DNA of 64,000 bases from Archegozetes longisetosus (lineage: Eukaryota; Arthropoda; Arachnida; Sarcoptiformes; Trhypochthoniidae), in contig JAEMBT020000003.1 in NCBI GenBank assembly GCA_018873245.2, positions 10,539,843 to 10,603,842 on the forward strand. The letters run 5' to 3'. A program made the translations under genes and the position numbers. Position 1 is the stretch's first letter; each line of letters starts with the position of its first letter. The notes beneath the pieces were generated by a model. The model did no database searches. It was not told where the DNA came from and was given only the letters and a program-made list of their open reading frames with translations. This document shows, one piece after another, positions 1 through 11,407 of the stretch.

Positions 1-295
1 TTGCACTTCAGTCAAAACTGCTCCTAGGGGTAAAGAGGCCAACGGCAGAAATAAAAAAAACCGATAATCTCAATGAACTGAATATAATCTCTGTAATCAA
101 TAGACTTTTGTACACAAGCAAAGAAATTTAATTGTATCAGTAAAGATGTTTATAGAAATTGCTATTATTTGCTTCATGAAAATATCTTGGGTCAATGGCA
201 GGGATAAATAAATGGCAAATGAATAGCAAGAAATAATCAAATAAGCAATTAGGAACTAATAATTTAATTAATATATGTGATCAGCTGAGATATTA

Positions 296-1105
296 CTACT
301 TTCGTGGCTTTGCCCAAGTCACGTTGAGAATCGCGTTACGAAAAGAGATTTTACCGATTTTGACGACAATAGCCGCATCCTCTGGTCGCTCGTAAGTGAT
401 ATACCCGAAGCTTTTTCCTACTTTGAACTTGTCCTTCATATGTAAAACTTTCTCAACCCGACCATACTTGCCAAACAAACTCTTTAAGTCGTTGTCGACG
501 ATATTTTGTGCAAGATTTGTAACTCGCACAGTAGCACCACGTCCGGCGACCTCATGATCTGCAAGAGCAGAAGCAGCAGTGGACAAATCTCTTTTGCTTC
601 TATGTGTGAAAGGACAATCGATTTTCTTGCAGTTGGCATCTAGTGAACAGTCCGGATGAATGCGGAAACACCTACTGCCATATGGACAATTGGGGAATTG
701 TTTACAGGGCTCAGTTGGATGCCTGTAAGTGCACTCACGATGGGTGCACTGAGGCCAGTGCAAGCAACGCTCTACAAATTGCTTGTCAGTCTATTTATGA
801 GCGATAAAAAATAGAAAAATTAGAATTGCGTGATAACAACGTCAATCTATGTAAGCATTTCTCTTATTCACCTAGTGTTAAATCGTACTTACGCGAGTGA
901 AAGCAGCAGAAGAGGCATTAGTTCGTTTGGGCTCCTTTGGAGTCTGCAACTCAAAGCGAAAGTCATCCCGGAAAGTTAAATCTTTCCAACTAAGAGGAAC
1001 ATCATCGCTCTTGAAGACTGAGTTAGTACTAGTCTTACTCTCTTTGGCGTTTTTGACAACACTACGCCCAGGTTGACGCAAGTTGGGCTGAATGTCACGA
1101 TCCAT
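296..1105 (-). CDS. CCCH zinc-finger (ZC3H14/Nab2-like) plus RRM protein
   Basis: Two exons: 1105-893 (ATG at 1105, donor CGC|GTAAGT) and 781-296 (acceptor ACAAG), phase 0, giving 232 aa. The intron is 111 bp. Residues 1-70 are a basic/acidic leader with no recognised domain. Three CCCH fingers follow at roughly residues 76-127 (Cx5Cx4Cx3H, Cx5Cx5Cx3H, Cx5Cx4Cx3H); their spacing and the HP/PFTH residues resemble the last fingers of ZC3H14/Nab2, which bind poly(A). A single C-terminal RRM follows (about 150-228), with RNP2 VRVTNL and RNP1 KSFGYITY, and it ends in a NVTWAKP-type tail like that of eIF3G. A nuclear RNA-binding role is inferred from the family. ZC3H14 normally ends after its fingers, so the attached RRM is odd. 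The join is supported by splice sites and by an open frame straight through fingers and RRM in exon 2. Confidence 0.8.
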
Positions 1106-2136
1106 TGTTAAAGTAACTGGCTAAATAAAACTATTAAATAAAATTAAGCCAATCTATTTTTAATGACAAACAAAAATTTTGAGAATTCCATTTATTAACA
1201 ATTACCACCCTACCCTTATTCTGAAGACATTTAATGATCTAACCAAGATTGAATAAAATCACTTGAAAAACTTATGCGATAAGCCTATCACCCATTTTGA
1301 AGTGTTGATGTTTCCTATAACTTTAGCTACACCCCTATACGGGATTTAAGATAAAGTTATCGAGCAATATACATATTGCATCATAGAACTTTAGTACAAG
1401 ATTTCGTAACAATAACGCAACCGTTGTAACTGTCGGAGCTATTTTATTAGTAATATGGAGTAAAAGACACATTTTACATATACGATCATCACTATTATAA
1501 GGAAGCTTCTCTCAAATTTGGGGTAGAATTGTAGGAGGTTAAACTAAAAATAGAGGAATAGGTTGTAATATGTTGGATAATAGCCTGAGCTTGGATTATT
1601 AAAGTACTGAGAGTTGGAATTGTATTTTCCTATTACAGATCCCGCTTCATAATTTATGTCTAACCGTAGGAAAGAGAAGTTTACGATATGTGAAAAAATA
1701 TATGGAAAAGTCTGCAATAGGCAAATTGTTGCATTCCATTGAAATTATAACACTAACACAGCATCTAATTAAAAGGTTTTGGAGATAATCCTTCCTATTT
1801 ATCTCATCAGAAAGATGATAGTAAATCATTTACAATTATTTACTTTAATAATATTACCATTACTATTAATAATAGAAATTATCAAAATTCTATTCAAAAA
1901 CTTTCGATAGGTGACAATTGTAAGCTGTTTAGAGCTCACCAGGAACTACACGCATATAATAGGCGGCTGTAGCCACTTGATAGTTACTGCTTATACGAAC
2001 AGGCATAATAAGCTTTGCAAAATTACTTATCAATAACTTGCAAAATGTTTTAAATCACTTAAAAATTACCCTCTCTACGATAAATACAACTCACCACCGC
2101 TCCTTGATAATAACTAGAGAAAGGATTTTTGGTTTT
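1106..2136. other. Intergenic stretch with one half of a diverged direct repeat
   Basis: No gene was seen. Bases 1498-1682 are similar to 2579-2762 in the same orientation; the rest is A+T-rich and unremarkable. Confidence 0.5.
1498..1682 (+). repeat. Diverged direct repeat, copy a (partner 2579-2762)
   Basis: Shared blocks include GGAAGCTTCTC near the start and CCGCTTCATAATTTATGTCT near the end, with many substitutions between. The partner lies inside the 2.1-4.2 kb inverted-repeat element, so both may be pieces of one older element family. Confidence 0.6.
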
Positions 2137-2452
2137 ACCCAAAAGGAGGGGGGACCATAAGGCGATATTTCGGGCGTAGAGTTTTGACCCCTTAAAAGAT
2201 GCATATATAAGGGATACATATTTTATTTTAAAAATTATCCCTGAATTCAAAACGGTTTAGAAGATAATTTAATTTAAGTGAAATTTTTTTCAATGGGCTC
2301 TATGGGAAAATATCTATTTTCAAAGGTTAATTTAACCCTCAGCCCCCACTTTAATTTCAACGACATTTTTATAGTGAATAGAGACATAGAGGAAGATGCT
2401 TTTAGGAAAGTGTCAATGTGGATCAAGAACTTTATCATATCTAAAATCATTT
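2137..2452 (+). repeat. Left arm of long inverted repeat
   Basis: Matches the reverse complement of 3879-4188 with only a few mismatches. The open frame running through the arm from 2278 is mirrored in the other arm and is a by-product of the repeat. Confidence 0.8.
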
Positions 2453-2871
2453 TCAAATTCGAAATAATATTGCAATATAATTTCGTAGCACAACACAATT
2501 TTTGGATTTCTTTAACTTACTTTATTGAGGAATACGAGGTAAAGGCCGTTAATACATGTTTGCTTATCAATTTTATAGGGAAGCTTCTCCCAAAGTTGGG
2601 GCAGAGACTTGTAGGAGTTTGTGCTAATAATAGGGGGAATAGGGGGTATTGTTGGGTAATAGCTTTAATTGGGTTTACTATAGTGCTAAGGGTTAGCATT
2701 GTATTTCCCTGTGACAGACCCCGCTTCATAATTTATGTCTGACTGTGGGAAAGTATAAGTTTAGGCTATGTGAGAAATGTAAAGAAAAAAGTCTTTGCAA
2801 TATCTTAAGGTTTATAGCAGTCAGATTTTTATAAGTGCAGGCCAGATAATAAAAGCCTTAAACGTAATTTA

Positions 2872-3020
2872 TGAATGACCTGTTTCGTCGTGATTTATGG
2901 ACGATCCGTTCGACGTAATTTATGGATGACCTTTCGATGCGATTTATAGTGGCTCAATATTTTACGTGATTTATTGATGATTTAATTATGGATGAACCCG
3001 TTGGACGCATTTTATGTATG
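2872..3020. repeat. Minisatellite, ~25-bp degenerate unit
   Basis: Five to six imperfect units of the type CGTRATTTATGGATGACC, with spacing near 25 bp and one longer unit. It lies in the spacer of the foldback element. Confidence 0.7.
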
Positions 3021-3191
3021 GCACATTTGCAGTAGTCACGCGGTACAACAAGTGAGATAGTTAAAAGATAAAAATGGGTTGCGAACAGTTGGCATGTGCT
3101 CACATGTAACAACTCTAATATGGTTTCTTGGATATGCTCGATTTCATTGGGCAATCCGCGCTAATGCAGAATATCTTAATAATGTATTCAT

Positions 3192-3292
3192 TCTACAGTA
3201 TATGCCACCCAATCCTACTATAGTATACGCCACTCCTAGACCTACTACAGTATTCGCCATCCCTGGACCTACTAGAGTATATACCATTACTT
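3192..3292. repeat. Minisatellite, 27-bp unit
   Basis: Nearly four units of CCTACTAYAGTATWCGCCA plus a short tail. On the + strand the unit is a multiple of three and reads as a nine-residue repeat around P-T-x-V-Y-A, but no gene context supports translation. Confidence 0.7.
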
Positions 3293-3878
3293 CAAGCGTT
3301 AATTGAATCATCCATCTCAGAGCCCTAATTCGTGCATTTTTATTGAATATTATGTATGCAAATAAATAACCAGATCAATGCTTTAAAAATGTAAATACAA
3401 TGTGATGCGACTAAAGCTTCCTATTACAGTACTCGAAAAAGTTAGAGCACATGGCGTTTTAAATTCTTCAAAAAATTACAGAAAATACCCGCTTATTATT
3501 TTAATTTTCTATAACGTTTTAGACCTAACCTAATTTTAAAATCATCAAAATGTAATTGATGACAGTGATAGCGAAAATGAATAAAATATGATGAAAGTGG
3601 TAGGATTCGATGTCTAGGCTACTCCCTTGAGCCTTGCTGGGGCTTAAGGCATTGGTGTAGATGACGCCTTAAACTCGACTGAGACTGACACGATCTTCCA
3701 TTCGGAAGCGCGCGTCTCACGTCAGCTCAGAAGTAGTGTAGTGACGCACACTGTCAGGGAAGAAGCAACATCATCGAGACCAATGTTCTAAGTGATCATC
3801 AATAGCTCAATAACAAACACTATAGGAAGTGGTCCTAGACTTTTGCAATATTCTCTATTAATCTATGGAGTTAATTAA

Positions 3879-4188
3879 TATTTTAGATATGATAAAGTTC
3901 TTGATCCACATTGACACTTTCCTAAAAGCATCTTCCTCTATGTCTCTATTCACTATAAAAATTTCGTTGAAATTAAAGTGGGGGCTGAGGGTTAAATTAA
4001 CCTTTGAAAATAGATATTTTCCCATAGGGCCTATTGAAAAAAATTTCACTTAAATTAAATTATCTTCTAAACCGTTTTGAATTCAGGGATAATTTTTAAA
4101 ATAAAATATGTATCCCTTATATATGCATCTTTTAAGGGGTCAAAACTCTACGCCCGAAATATCGACTTATGCTCCCCTCTCCTTTTTG
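3879..4188 (-). repeat. Right arm of long inverted repeat
   Basis: Reverse complement of 2137-2452; see that arm. Confidence 0.8.
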
Positions 4189-5629
4189 CCAATTGATTAG
4201 TAACTATTATAAAGTTATAGATTATTAAAAAAATATTTAAAATCTAGTCAAATTCTAAGATTTTCCTAATTAAAAAATTTGATTAGAGATCTATACTTTT
4301 AAAACATTTAAAGAGTATTTGAAGCTTAAAAGAAGTTTTAAAAACAGAAAGTATAGCATTCGCAAAAACTGAAGTTTAAATATGAGTAAAAGACTTAGGT
4401 CCAGAACAAAGTTTAGGTTCTTGATCAAGCCATATCGATACAACTAAATTTGAGTTCACTTTATCATATAAAACCCATAAAATCTCCAAAACTACTCAGA
4501 CACATCATAAGATAGACAGAAATTAATTTTAAAATAATAGTCTAATAACCAAAAAACAATGAACGCATGAAACAAAAATCAGAAAGAATGGATAAATAAC
4601 TCCGTCATGACCCTTGATCAAATGGCTTTGTTCGACAGTTTTAATGACAAAGAGATAGTTGTTTCACTTCTACAAATCTGTTCAGTTCAAACAGAGCCCT
4701 AGCTTTATATATATATATATATATCGGTGGAATTCTTCTAGTTGTCTTCTGATTATATTGAATCAATATTGCGCTATCATGAATGCGCTACCCGTAAGTA
4801 CTAGGAGCTGTCCAATGTGCAAGCTACCTATCAGTCAGTAGTAAATACGACATGCGGTCCACTTTATTAATAGGCAAGTCTTGTACAATCACTTCAAGTT
4901 GTTTGATCGATTCCTACCGATCAGCTATTGATTGTTTATATTGTTGCGTTTGAGACACTAAGTAAGTATTAGCGTTGAAGTTCGTTTTATTAGCATTGTA
5001 TTAAGAAGATATGTGTTGACTTGTGCAATTGTGCAGTCAACGCTAATCACTTGTGTCCAGCTCATCATTCTAACCTAACCTAACTAACTTAACTCAATAT
5101 AAATATATGAAACTGCGCGTAAATATAACAAACTACAACAACTAAAACAGACACTTTCAATTTCTATCATATACTTATGACATTTTGTGCATTGTCCGCA
5201 AATCATATTTTAATTTTTTCTTAGTATCAAATATTTTCGTACTTACATCGTGTAATTATCGCTTTGCTGGGTGTTAGTTTTGAGTTAGGGTTTCAATATG
5301 TTGTTACGTTGTTTATGTTGTTATATAGACAGAAAGCATAACAAATGAATTGTTTTATAGAACAGAATAACTCAATACTAAAGAACCTGTACTTACCTCG
5401 TTCTTGAAAGATAATTAAGTACTTGTTATCGTCAATTGAGTGCTTTTTATACTTGAATAACATATATAAATGAACGTAAAACCAATACTGAAAATAGTAC
5501 TACAAGCAAAAAGCGACTTAAGTCTAATGAATATTACGTCACATCTGTTTTGATTTTAATGCATTGAGTAACAAAAATAAGTATAAAAACATAACTAATA
5601 ATTGATCTTAATTTAATTAAATTGACAAA
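4189..5629. other. A+T-rich intergenic region upstream of PRPF18
   Basis: No gene was seen. It holds a short (TA)n run near 4705-4722 and a few CCTAA-type units near 5073-5090. The last few hundred bases presumably hold the PRPF18 promoter, but no specific element could be recognised. Confidence 0.4.
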
Positions 5630-7169
5630 ATGGACATTTTAAAAGCAGAAATCGAACGAAAACGTAAGCTACTAGAGTCAAAATCGTTAGTCGGACCTGA
5701 AAAAAAGTTTTTCAAGCGCGAACAACTCATTCAGAAATGGGACGAAGAATATCATGAAAAACAGCTCAAGAAATACGGACTTAAAAATGATCCGAATATC
5801 GATAGTAATCAAACTAATTGTCGCAACGATAATAACAGTAATAATAGTAACGAAAATGGTCTGTCTTCGACATCGACTTCTAGCACGAATTCGGGTCCGA
5901 GTGATGATCGAATACTTCCGCGCAAAGAAGTTATTAAAAGATTGCGCGAACGAAACGAACCGATTCTATTGTTTGGTGAATCAGAGGCTGAATCGTTCCG
6001 GCGATTGAGAAAATTAGAAATTCTTGAGCCCGACAGTACTGATCGGGGACTTAGGAATGATTTTCAAGTAATTATTCCCCCTATTTTCGTGTTCAAATCC
6101 ACTTTATTCAGTTCAAAAAGTTTATACTATTTTGATAAGTTTTTAGATTTTCTGTTGATTTTAGATTTTGATTGCTACTTAATGTTGATCATTAGTATAG
6201 TTTTATGAATTCGTTTTTAAGTTGTTCCTCCGATTTAATGTCATTAAATTGTTTTAAGCCCAAAAGATTTATATATTAGAAAATGTTTTAAATTTAATAT
6301 TCAACTTAATTGCAATTAAGTCTTAAGAGTTTATTTGATTTTGAGAATTGACTTTCTAATGATTTTCTTCGAATTTGATTCCAAATCTACCCAAAATTAG
6401 ACAATTATTTAAGTTTTCATCAACTTTTTGGAATTAGTTTCACTTTTAATCCTTAATTGCATGAAATATCAGTTTTGAATTGGACTTTTAATGGTTTTTG
6501 TTTTTAATCTAATGATAGGAAGCTATGGAAGAAGTGGATGCGGCATATCTCGAAGAAATAGTCAAATCGGGCGGAGATAAAAGTCAAAGTGGTGCCAATG
6601 ATGTCAAAGTCGAGGACATGGGAACTAATATCGACGAAATCCTACAATTGGCCCAACATTTGGGCCGAAGACGAGACGACGCGTCGCGAGATTGCGAAGT
6701 AATACAAACGTACTTAAAGTTTCTGCTAGAATTATGGGGAAAAAAATTGAACTCAAGACCAGATTCAGAAAAAACGTCAACTCAGGGAAAGATCGCAAAT
6801 GCTATCTATACTCAAACTCAAGCCTACTTGAGGCCATTATTGAAGCAGTTGAAGAGCAATAAAGTAGCAGAAGATATATTAAAGCATTTAATAATCATAA
6901 CCAAATTTTTGTTAGAACGCAATTATGTTAAAGCGAACGACGCCTATCTTCAGATGGCTATCGGCAACGCCCCCTGGCCTATAGGTGTGACTATGGTTGG
7001 TATCCACGCCAGAACAGGTCGCGAAAAGATCTTTTCTCAAAATATCGCTCACGTCTTGAACGATGAGACGCAACGAAAGTACATTCAAGCTTTGAAACGG
7101 CTTATGACTCAATGCCAGATACTTTTTCCGACTGATCCGTCGCGTTGTGTCGAATATACTAAACCGTAA
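5630..7169 (+). CDS. PRPF18: Pre-mRNA-splicing factor 18
   Basis: Exon 1 is 5630-6067 and exon 2 is 6519-7169 (donor CAA|GTAATT, acceptor GATAG|GAAGCT, phase 0); together they give 362 aa, close to the usual ~340. The N-terminus MDILKAEIERKRK matches the family. Residues about 98-118 form the Prp4/Prp18 SFM motif (RKEVIKRLRERNEP...LFGE). The C-terminal Prp18 helical domain carries the conserved stretch NDAYLQMAIGNAPWPIGVTM, followed by HARTGREKI and a C-terminus with FPTDPSRCVEY. Prp18 acts in the nucleus in the second catalytic step of splicing, with Slu7 and the U5 snRNP. An Asn/Ser-rich insert at about 60-90 accounts for the extra length. Identification is firm. Confidence 0.95.
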
Positions 7170-8586
7170 TTATCAATTTTTGTATCGTATTTTTCTAACC
7201 AATGAATAAGTTTTGTCAGATTAGTCTCAAAACCCATATATGGTAATCATTGATTATTAATGCTTTTATAAAGTTGAACTTTGATTTGTCTTAATCTAAG
7301 TTATTTCTTTCGCTTATTTATACATGAAAATATTGTATGTTTTCAAACTAAGACTTAGTTATTCCATCATATATATCATCGTTTTAAATATATTTGGTTT
7401 GAATATTATAAATATTGTCCTAAATTTCATGATTGTTACACCAAACTAATATTGGAATCATTAGTGTATATAAATTGAATTAATTGGTATTAGTTTGAAT
7501 AAATGAATCATTACATAAAACTATAACTTTGATTCAAGCATTTATTTGTAGAGCTATATCGACATATACAATGAGCTAAATTGAAGTTAGACACTGTAGT
7601 AATTATTACAGCTAGTACTCCACACTAATCAAGTTCGAGTGGAGTCGGAGCAGATTTGAATTTGACAATAAATTGAATTGAGTCTATTCAAACTACGATT
7701 TCAATTAACTTAGATTCGCGTCGAGCTAACACGAAAGCTCGAATTTGGTGCAATTAGTGTATTTCGTTATTTGGAGTAACTATCAATATTAATCAAATAT
7801 TCTTATCAAAGACTTATCTCTATATTGTTCTGCCATTAGTTAATTAACTGAAACTTATGAATAAATGTGTTAACATATGACTTTCGTTGTTATGGTCTCA
7901 AACGTAAGGCTCACTTTGAAAAAAGTATTGAGTTAGCAAGTGAGGTCAATGGCTACAACTTAATACTGAATGTCAAGTTTTTGGTTTAGAGTTTTATCAT
8001 CATTCAGAGACGATATTTGAAGACAGAAAAGAAACTTCTGTTCAAATCAAAGCTTAGATTCCAGATTAGAGCAGATGTGATGCATCACATTTTCTGATTT
8101 GTAACTTAACCCAACTTTTATTATAGAGCATTTTAATTGAATGGATTGTCTTTAAGTCTAAAGTAATATTATGTTGACTTAAATGAAAGCTAAATGTTAG
8201 ATAAGTATTAGATAACTTATAAGCTCAAACACACCGAGAAATTTTGTCAATATTTATGTTATTAAATATCGAACTCATTTCAAAGGTTTCAAAATCTGTA
8301 GGACTGTGAATAAAAGTTTGAATTAATCAATCGAATAGATTTGCGTTTTTATAAAGTTATCGAATAGTGAATAGATTTTTGGACTATGGATAATAGATAT
8401 GCACTTGTGTGGACGGCATAAATGCTCGCACTATGACTGATATGACTGATAGACACGAACTCGAAGCTTAAGTGGTCAGTCTTGTGATATGACTGATAGC
8501 GTCAGAGGGTACGCATTACAATAGAGTTAAGAATTGTATTGAATTACAAGAACTAAGAATAGAGCGAAAAATGTCTTAATAAGATA
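7170..8586. other. Intergenic region between convergent PRPF18 and the ABC transporter
   Basis: No coding signal was seen on either strand. It contains both genes' 3' flanks. A short internal repeat of GATATGACTGATAG occurs near 8437-8500. Confidence 0.5.
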
Positions 8587-11407
8587 TTAAAAACTTCGGC
8601 GTAAAAATATGAGAGCAATGATTACAAAGAATGCAAACCACACATAAGTAACAATAAATCCGATATACACTTCAAAGTAGTATAAATTCCAACCTCGAAA
8701 CAAAATACTTCTCATGGACTGAATCGGAAGCGTTGATGGTGTCAAATTACTGACTAGCCTCAAAATAGTTGGCATGTTTTGAATGGGCCAAAACACACCT
8801 CCGATTATTATCGATATGAAAAACGTCACGATTGTAAACATTGCGGCGTATATGATATCACTACAAATGGCAGATATCATCAGTCCATACATTATACCAC
8901 AAAAACCTTGCGATAGAGCCAAACTTATCAATAGTGACAGCGAACCAATAAATTGTCGCTCAAATACAACAAAAGGCATCAAAAGCATTAAACCTATTTG
9001 TAGGCAAAGAATGAGGAACTGTGTCAATGCGTGCGATAACAGGAACTCTGAAGCTGTGATTCCGGCCACGAGACTTCTTTCCAATAGACCGTCTCGACGT
9101 TCTTCGAGTATGAGATGTGCGGTTACGGCACCGGTCGAGAAAAAGGCCAACAGAATATAACAGCCGGGTAGTACGAAATCTCGCATCGATTCGTCTCGAT
9201 TTCCATAAACTGGTGGTTCGAAAACTATCGGCAGTTTGATCGCGTCCGGGTTTGTGTCGGATCGGAGGGCCACCCGTTCTGCAAACTTCATCATCGCCTC
9301 ATAAAAGTATCGCTCGATTTGAACGCCAATCGCCTGATTCGACCAATCAATGTGAACAACAATTTGACTTTCATTAAGTGTTTGTTCGTCGACTTCACTT
9401 CCATACAAATGTCTCAGACGTAGAGCTGCAGAGAATCGATCATTGATTTCGATGGCAGCCCACGACTTTCCGTTCACTACCGAATCGTAGGCAGCTTCAA
9501 ACGAGTTGTAATGCTTTAATGTAAATGTTTTGTTGTCGATGCAGTCTAAGAATAGTTGTCCCCAATTATTGGTTTTGTTGTTTAGCACTTCTTCATCAAA
9601 AACAGCTAATGTTAGATCTGTTGGTCCGCCACTAATACTGATTAAAAGTAATGCCAACTGTAATGCCGGCAGAATTACATAAAACAATAATTGTCCCCAA
9701 TTTCGACTCAAACGTCGAAAATTTTTGTGCAACAGTGCAGAAAGTCTTCCACTGAAATGACTGTTTCGAACATGTATTTGTTTGGGCAGTAACTTGTCAC
9801 TACAGCCCTTTGAATTGTTTTGTGGTAAAAAATTCAGTTCATAGTTCTGATCGTTGATCTCGACATAAACATCGTTCACGTGCTTGGCTTCGGTCTTGTT
9901 ATTTATATTATGATGATTGTTGTCTTCATTATTTTTAGCCACATATTCATCAATAGTTAGACTTTGATCATCACTTTCCTCATTTGGGTTATGACAGTTT
10001 GCATTAGTGTTCATATCGTTTGTAACGATTTGATAAGTACGACAACTGTTTGTCTTATTATCATTAAATAACAATCCATTGCTCAAAACTGAACCACTTT
10101 CGGGACAATTATCTTTGATGTTAGTCACGTCTTGTTCACTTAAATTGTTTTCATAAACAGAAATCTTATCATCTTTTGCAACAAAACCATTTTTGTCTTC
10201 AGTCAGTCTTTTGTAATCATTTCGATTGACTGAAACCTGCTTTCCGTGAATTTTGTGTTTATTCTGTAAATAACATAATCTGAGGAAAACTTCTTCCAAA
10301 TTAGGCAAAACATATTTATCGAGTAATAGGTTTGGATTATCTTCAGCTAAAAGTTTTCCGTCTCTCATGAAACCGATCACATTTGCAGAGCGCGCCTCTT
10401 CGATGTAATGTGTGGTAAGGATTATAGTGAGACCTGATCTGCACAGCGACACCAAATGATTCCAAATGGTTTCTCGAAGAACCGGATCCACGCCTACTGT
10501 GGGCTCGTCCAGAATCAGAAGAGGTGGACAATGAAATAAAGCGGTCGCGAGGGATACACGTCTCTGTTGACCACCACTCAGTTTTCCTGTTTTCAAATCA
10601 ATTCATTAATCGTTCATAAGTTACTTAATTCGCTGTGAATTTTCTCTTATTTCAATTATAGGAATGAAAAATTGCTATCATTTAAGAACTTAAATTAAGT
10701 GAACACATATCTAAATTGAAGATCTCATATAAACAATTATTGAAATTCGTTGCACTTCAGATCACTTTATTTGAATAATGTTTTCGCCAAATTTTGTACT
10801 AACAATAAATGTCTACTCTTCTATAAAGTTGTCGATTGACTGTAAACCTCATCGCTTTGAATAACATTTAATTAATTAGAATTGAATGACAGCTAAACGA
10901 TTGTGACAACACTCGACTCATCACAATCACAGCTAAACAAACAAAAATACAGACATAATCGTATATTTAAATGAATTGATGAAAAATACCGATCAATTTA
11001 GTTCTTTTGGGTAATTGAAGCAGTTCTATGAGATGATCGATCTTTTCGTTGATCTCAGTTTTATTCATAGCGAATATTCTTCCGAAATAAGTCAAAGTCT
11101 CGGCAATAGTAAAGTCGTGATAGAGACCCAATTCTTGAGGCATATATCCAACTCCGGGACCCGGAATTTCACATGATTTCGATGCTGGTCTTCCTCCAAA
11201 TGTGTCGATTTGACCACTTTTAGGCTTCAATCGGCCCAAAATACATCTCAATAAAGTTGTTTTTCCACAACCGCTCGAACCCAAAAGTCCATAAATTGTG
11301 GACTTCGGTACTGAAACATTGATGCCATTCAATATGAAACGTTTGGAGTACGAAAAGTACACGTCTTTTACACGAACCGCAACTTTTTTCACTTCACTTT
11401 CACTCAT
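8587..11407 (-). CDS. ABC half-transporter, ABCH/ABCG type
   Basis: Two exons, 11407-10990 and 10586-8587, joined in phase 1 (ATCG|GTATTT ... AACAG|GA), give 805 aa. The order is nucleotide-binding domain then membrane domain, as in ABCG and the arthropod ABCH subfamily. Visible motifs are Walker A GSSGCGKT (43-50), Q-loop MPQELGL, signature LSGGQQRR (142-149), Walker B LLILDEP (161-167) and H-loop TTHY (~198). The intron falls just before the signature. Residues about 245-400 are a hydrophilic Asn/Asp-rich linker, longer than expected for the family. An ABC2-type membrane domain with about six helices follows, ending in a basic tail. Family members export lipids and other substrates, including cuticular lipids in insects; this protein's substrate is unknown. 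The start is the first ATG before the NBD, though an upstream non-coding exon cannot be excluded. Confidence 0.88.

Larger units (their letters stand above)
2137..4188. mobile_element. Putative foldback/long-TIR transposon with ~310 bp arms
   Basis: The arm at about 2137-2452 reappears reverse-complemented at about 3879-4188, almost base for base. The outer ends begin with a G-rich stretch followed by ATATTTCGGGCG. The 1.4 kb between the arms has no recognisable transposase; it contains a diverged direct repeat (2579-2762) and two minisatellites. No clear target-site duplication was seen. A non-autonomous element is inferred. Confidence 0.65.

Noticed and set aside
2278..2742. 154-codon frame on the + strand
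   Set aside because: It runs through an inverted-repeat arm into a diverged repeat, is mirrored in the other arm, and has no domain or gene context.
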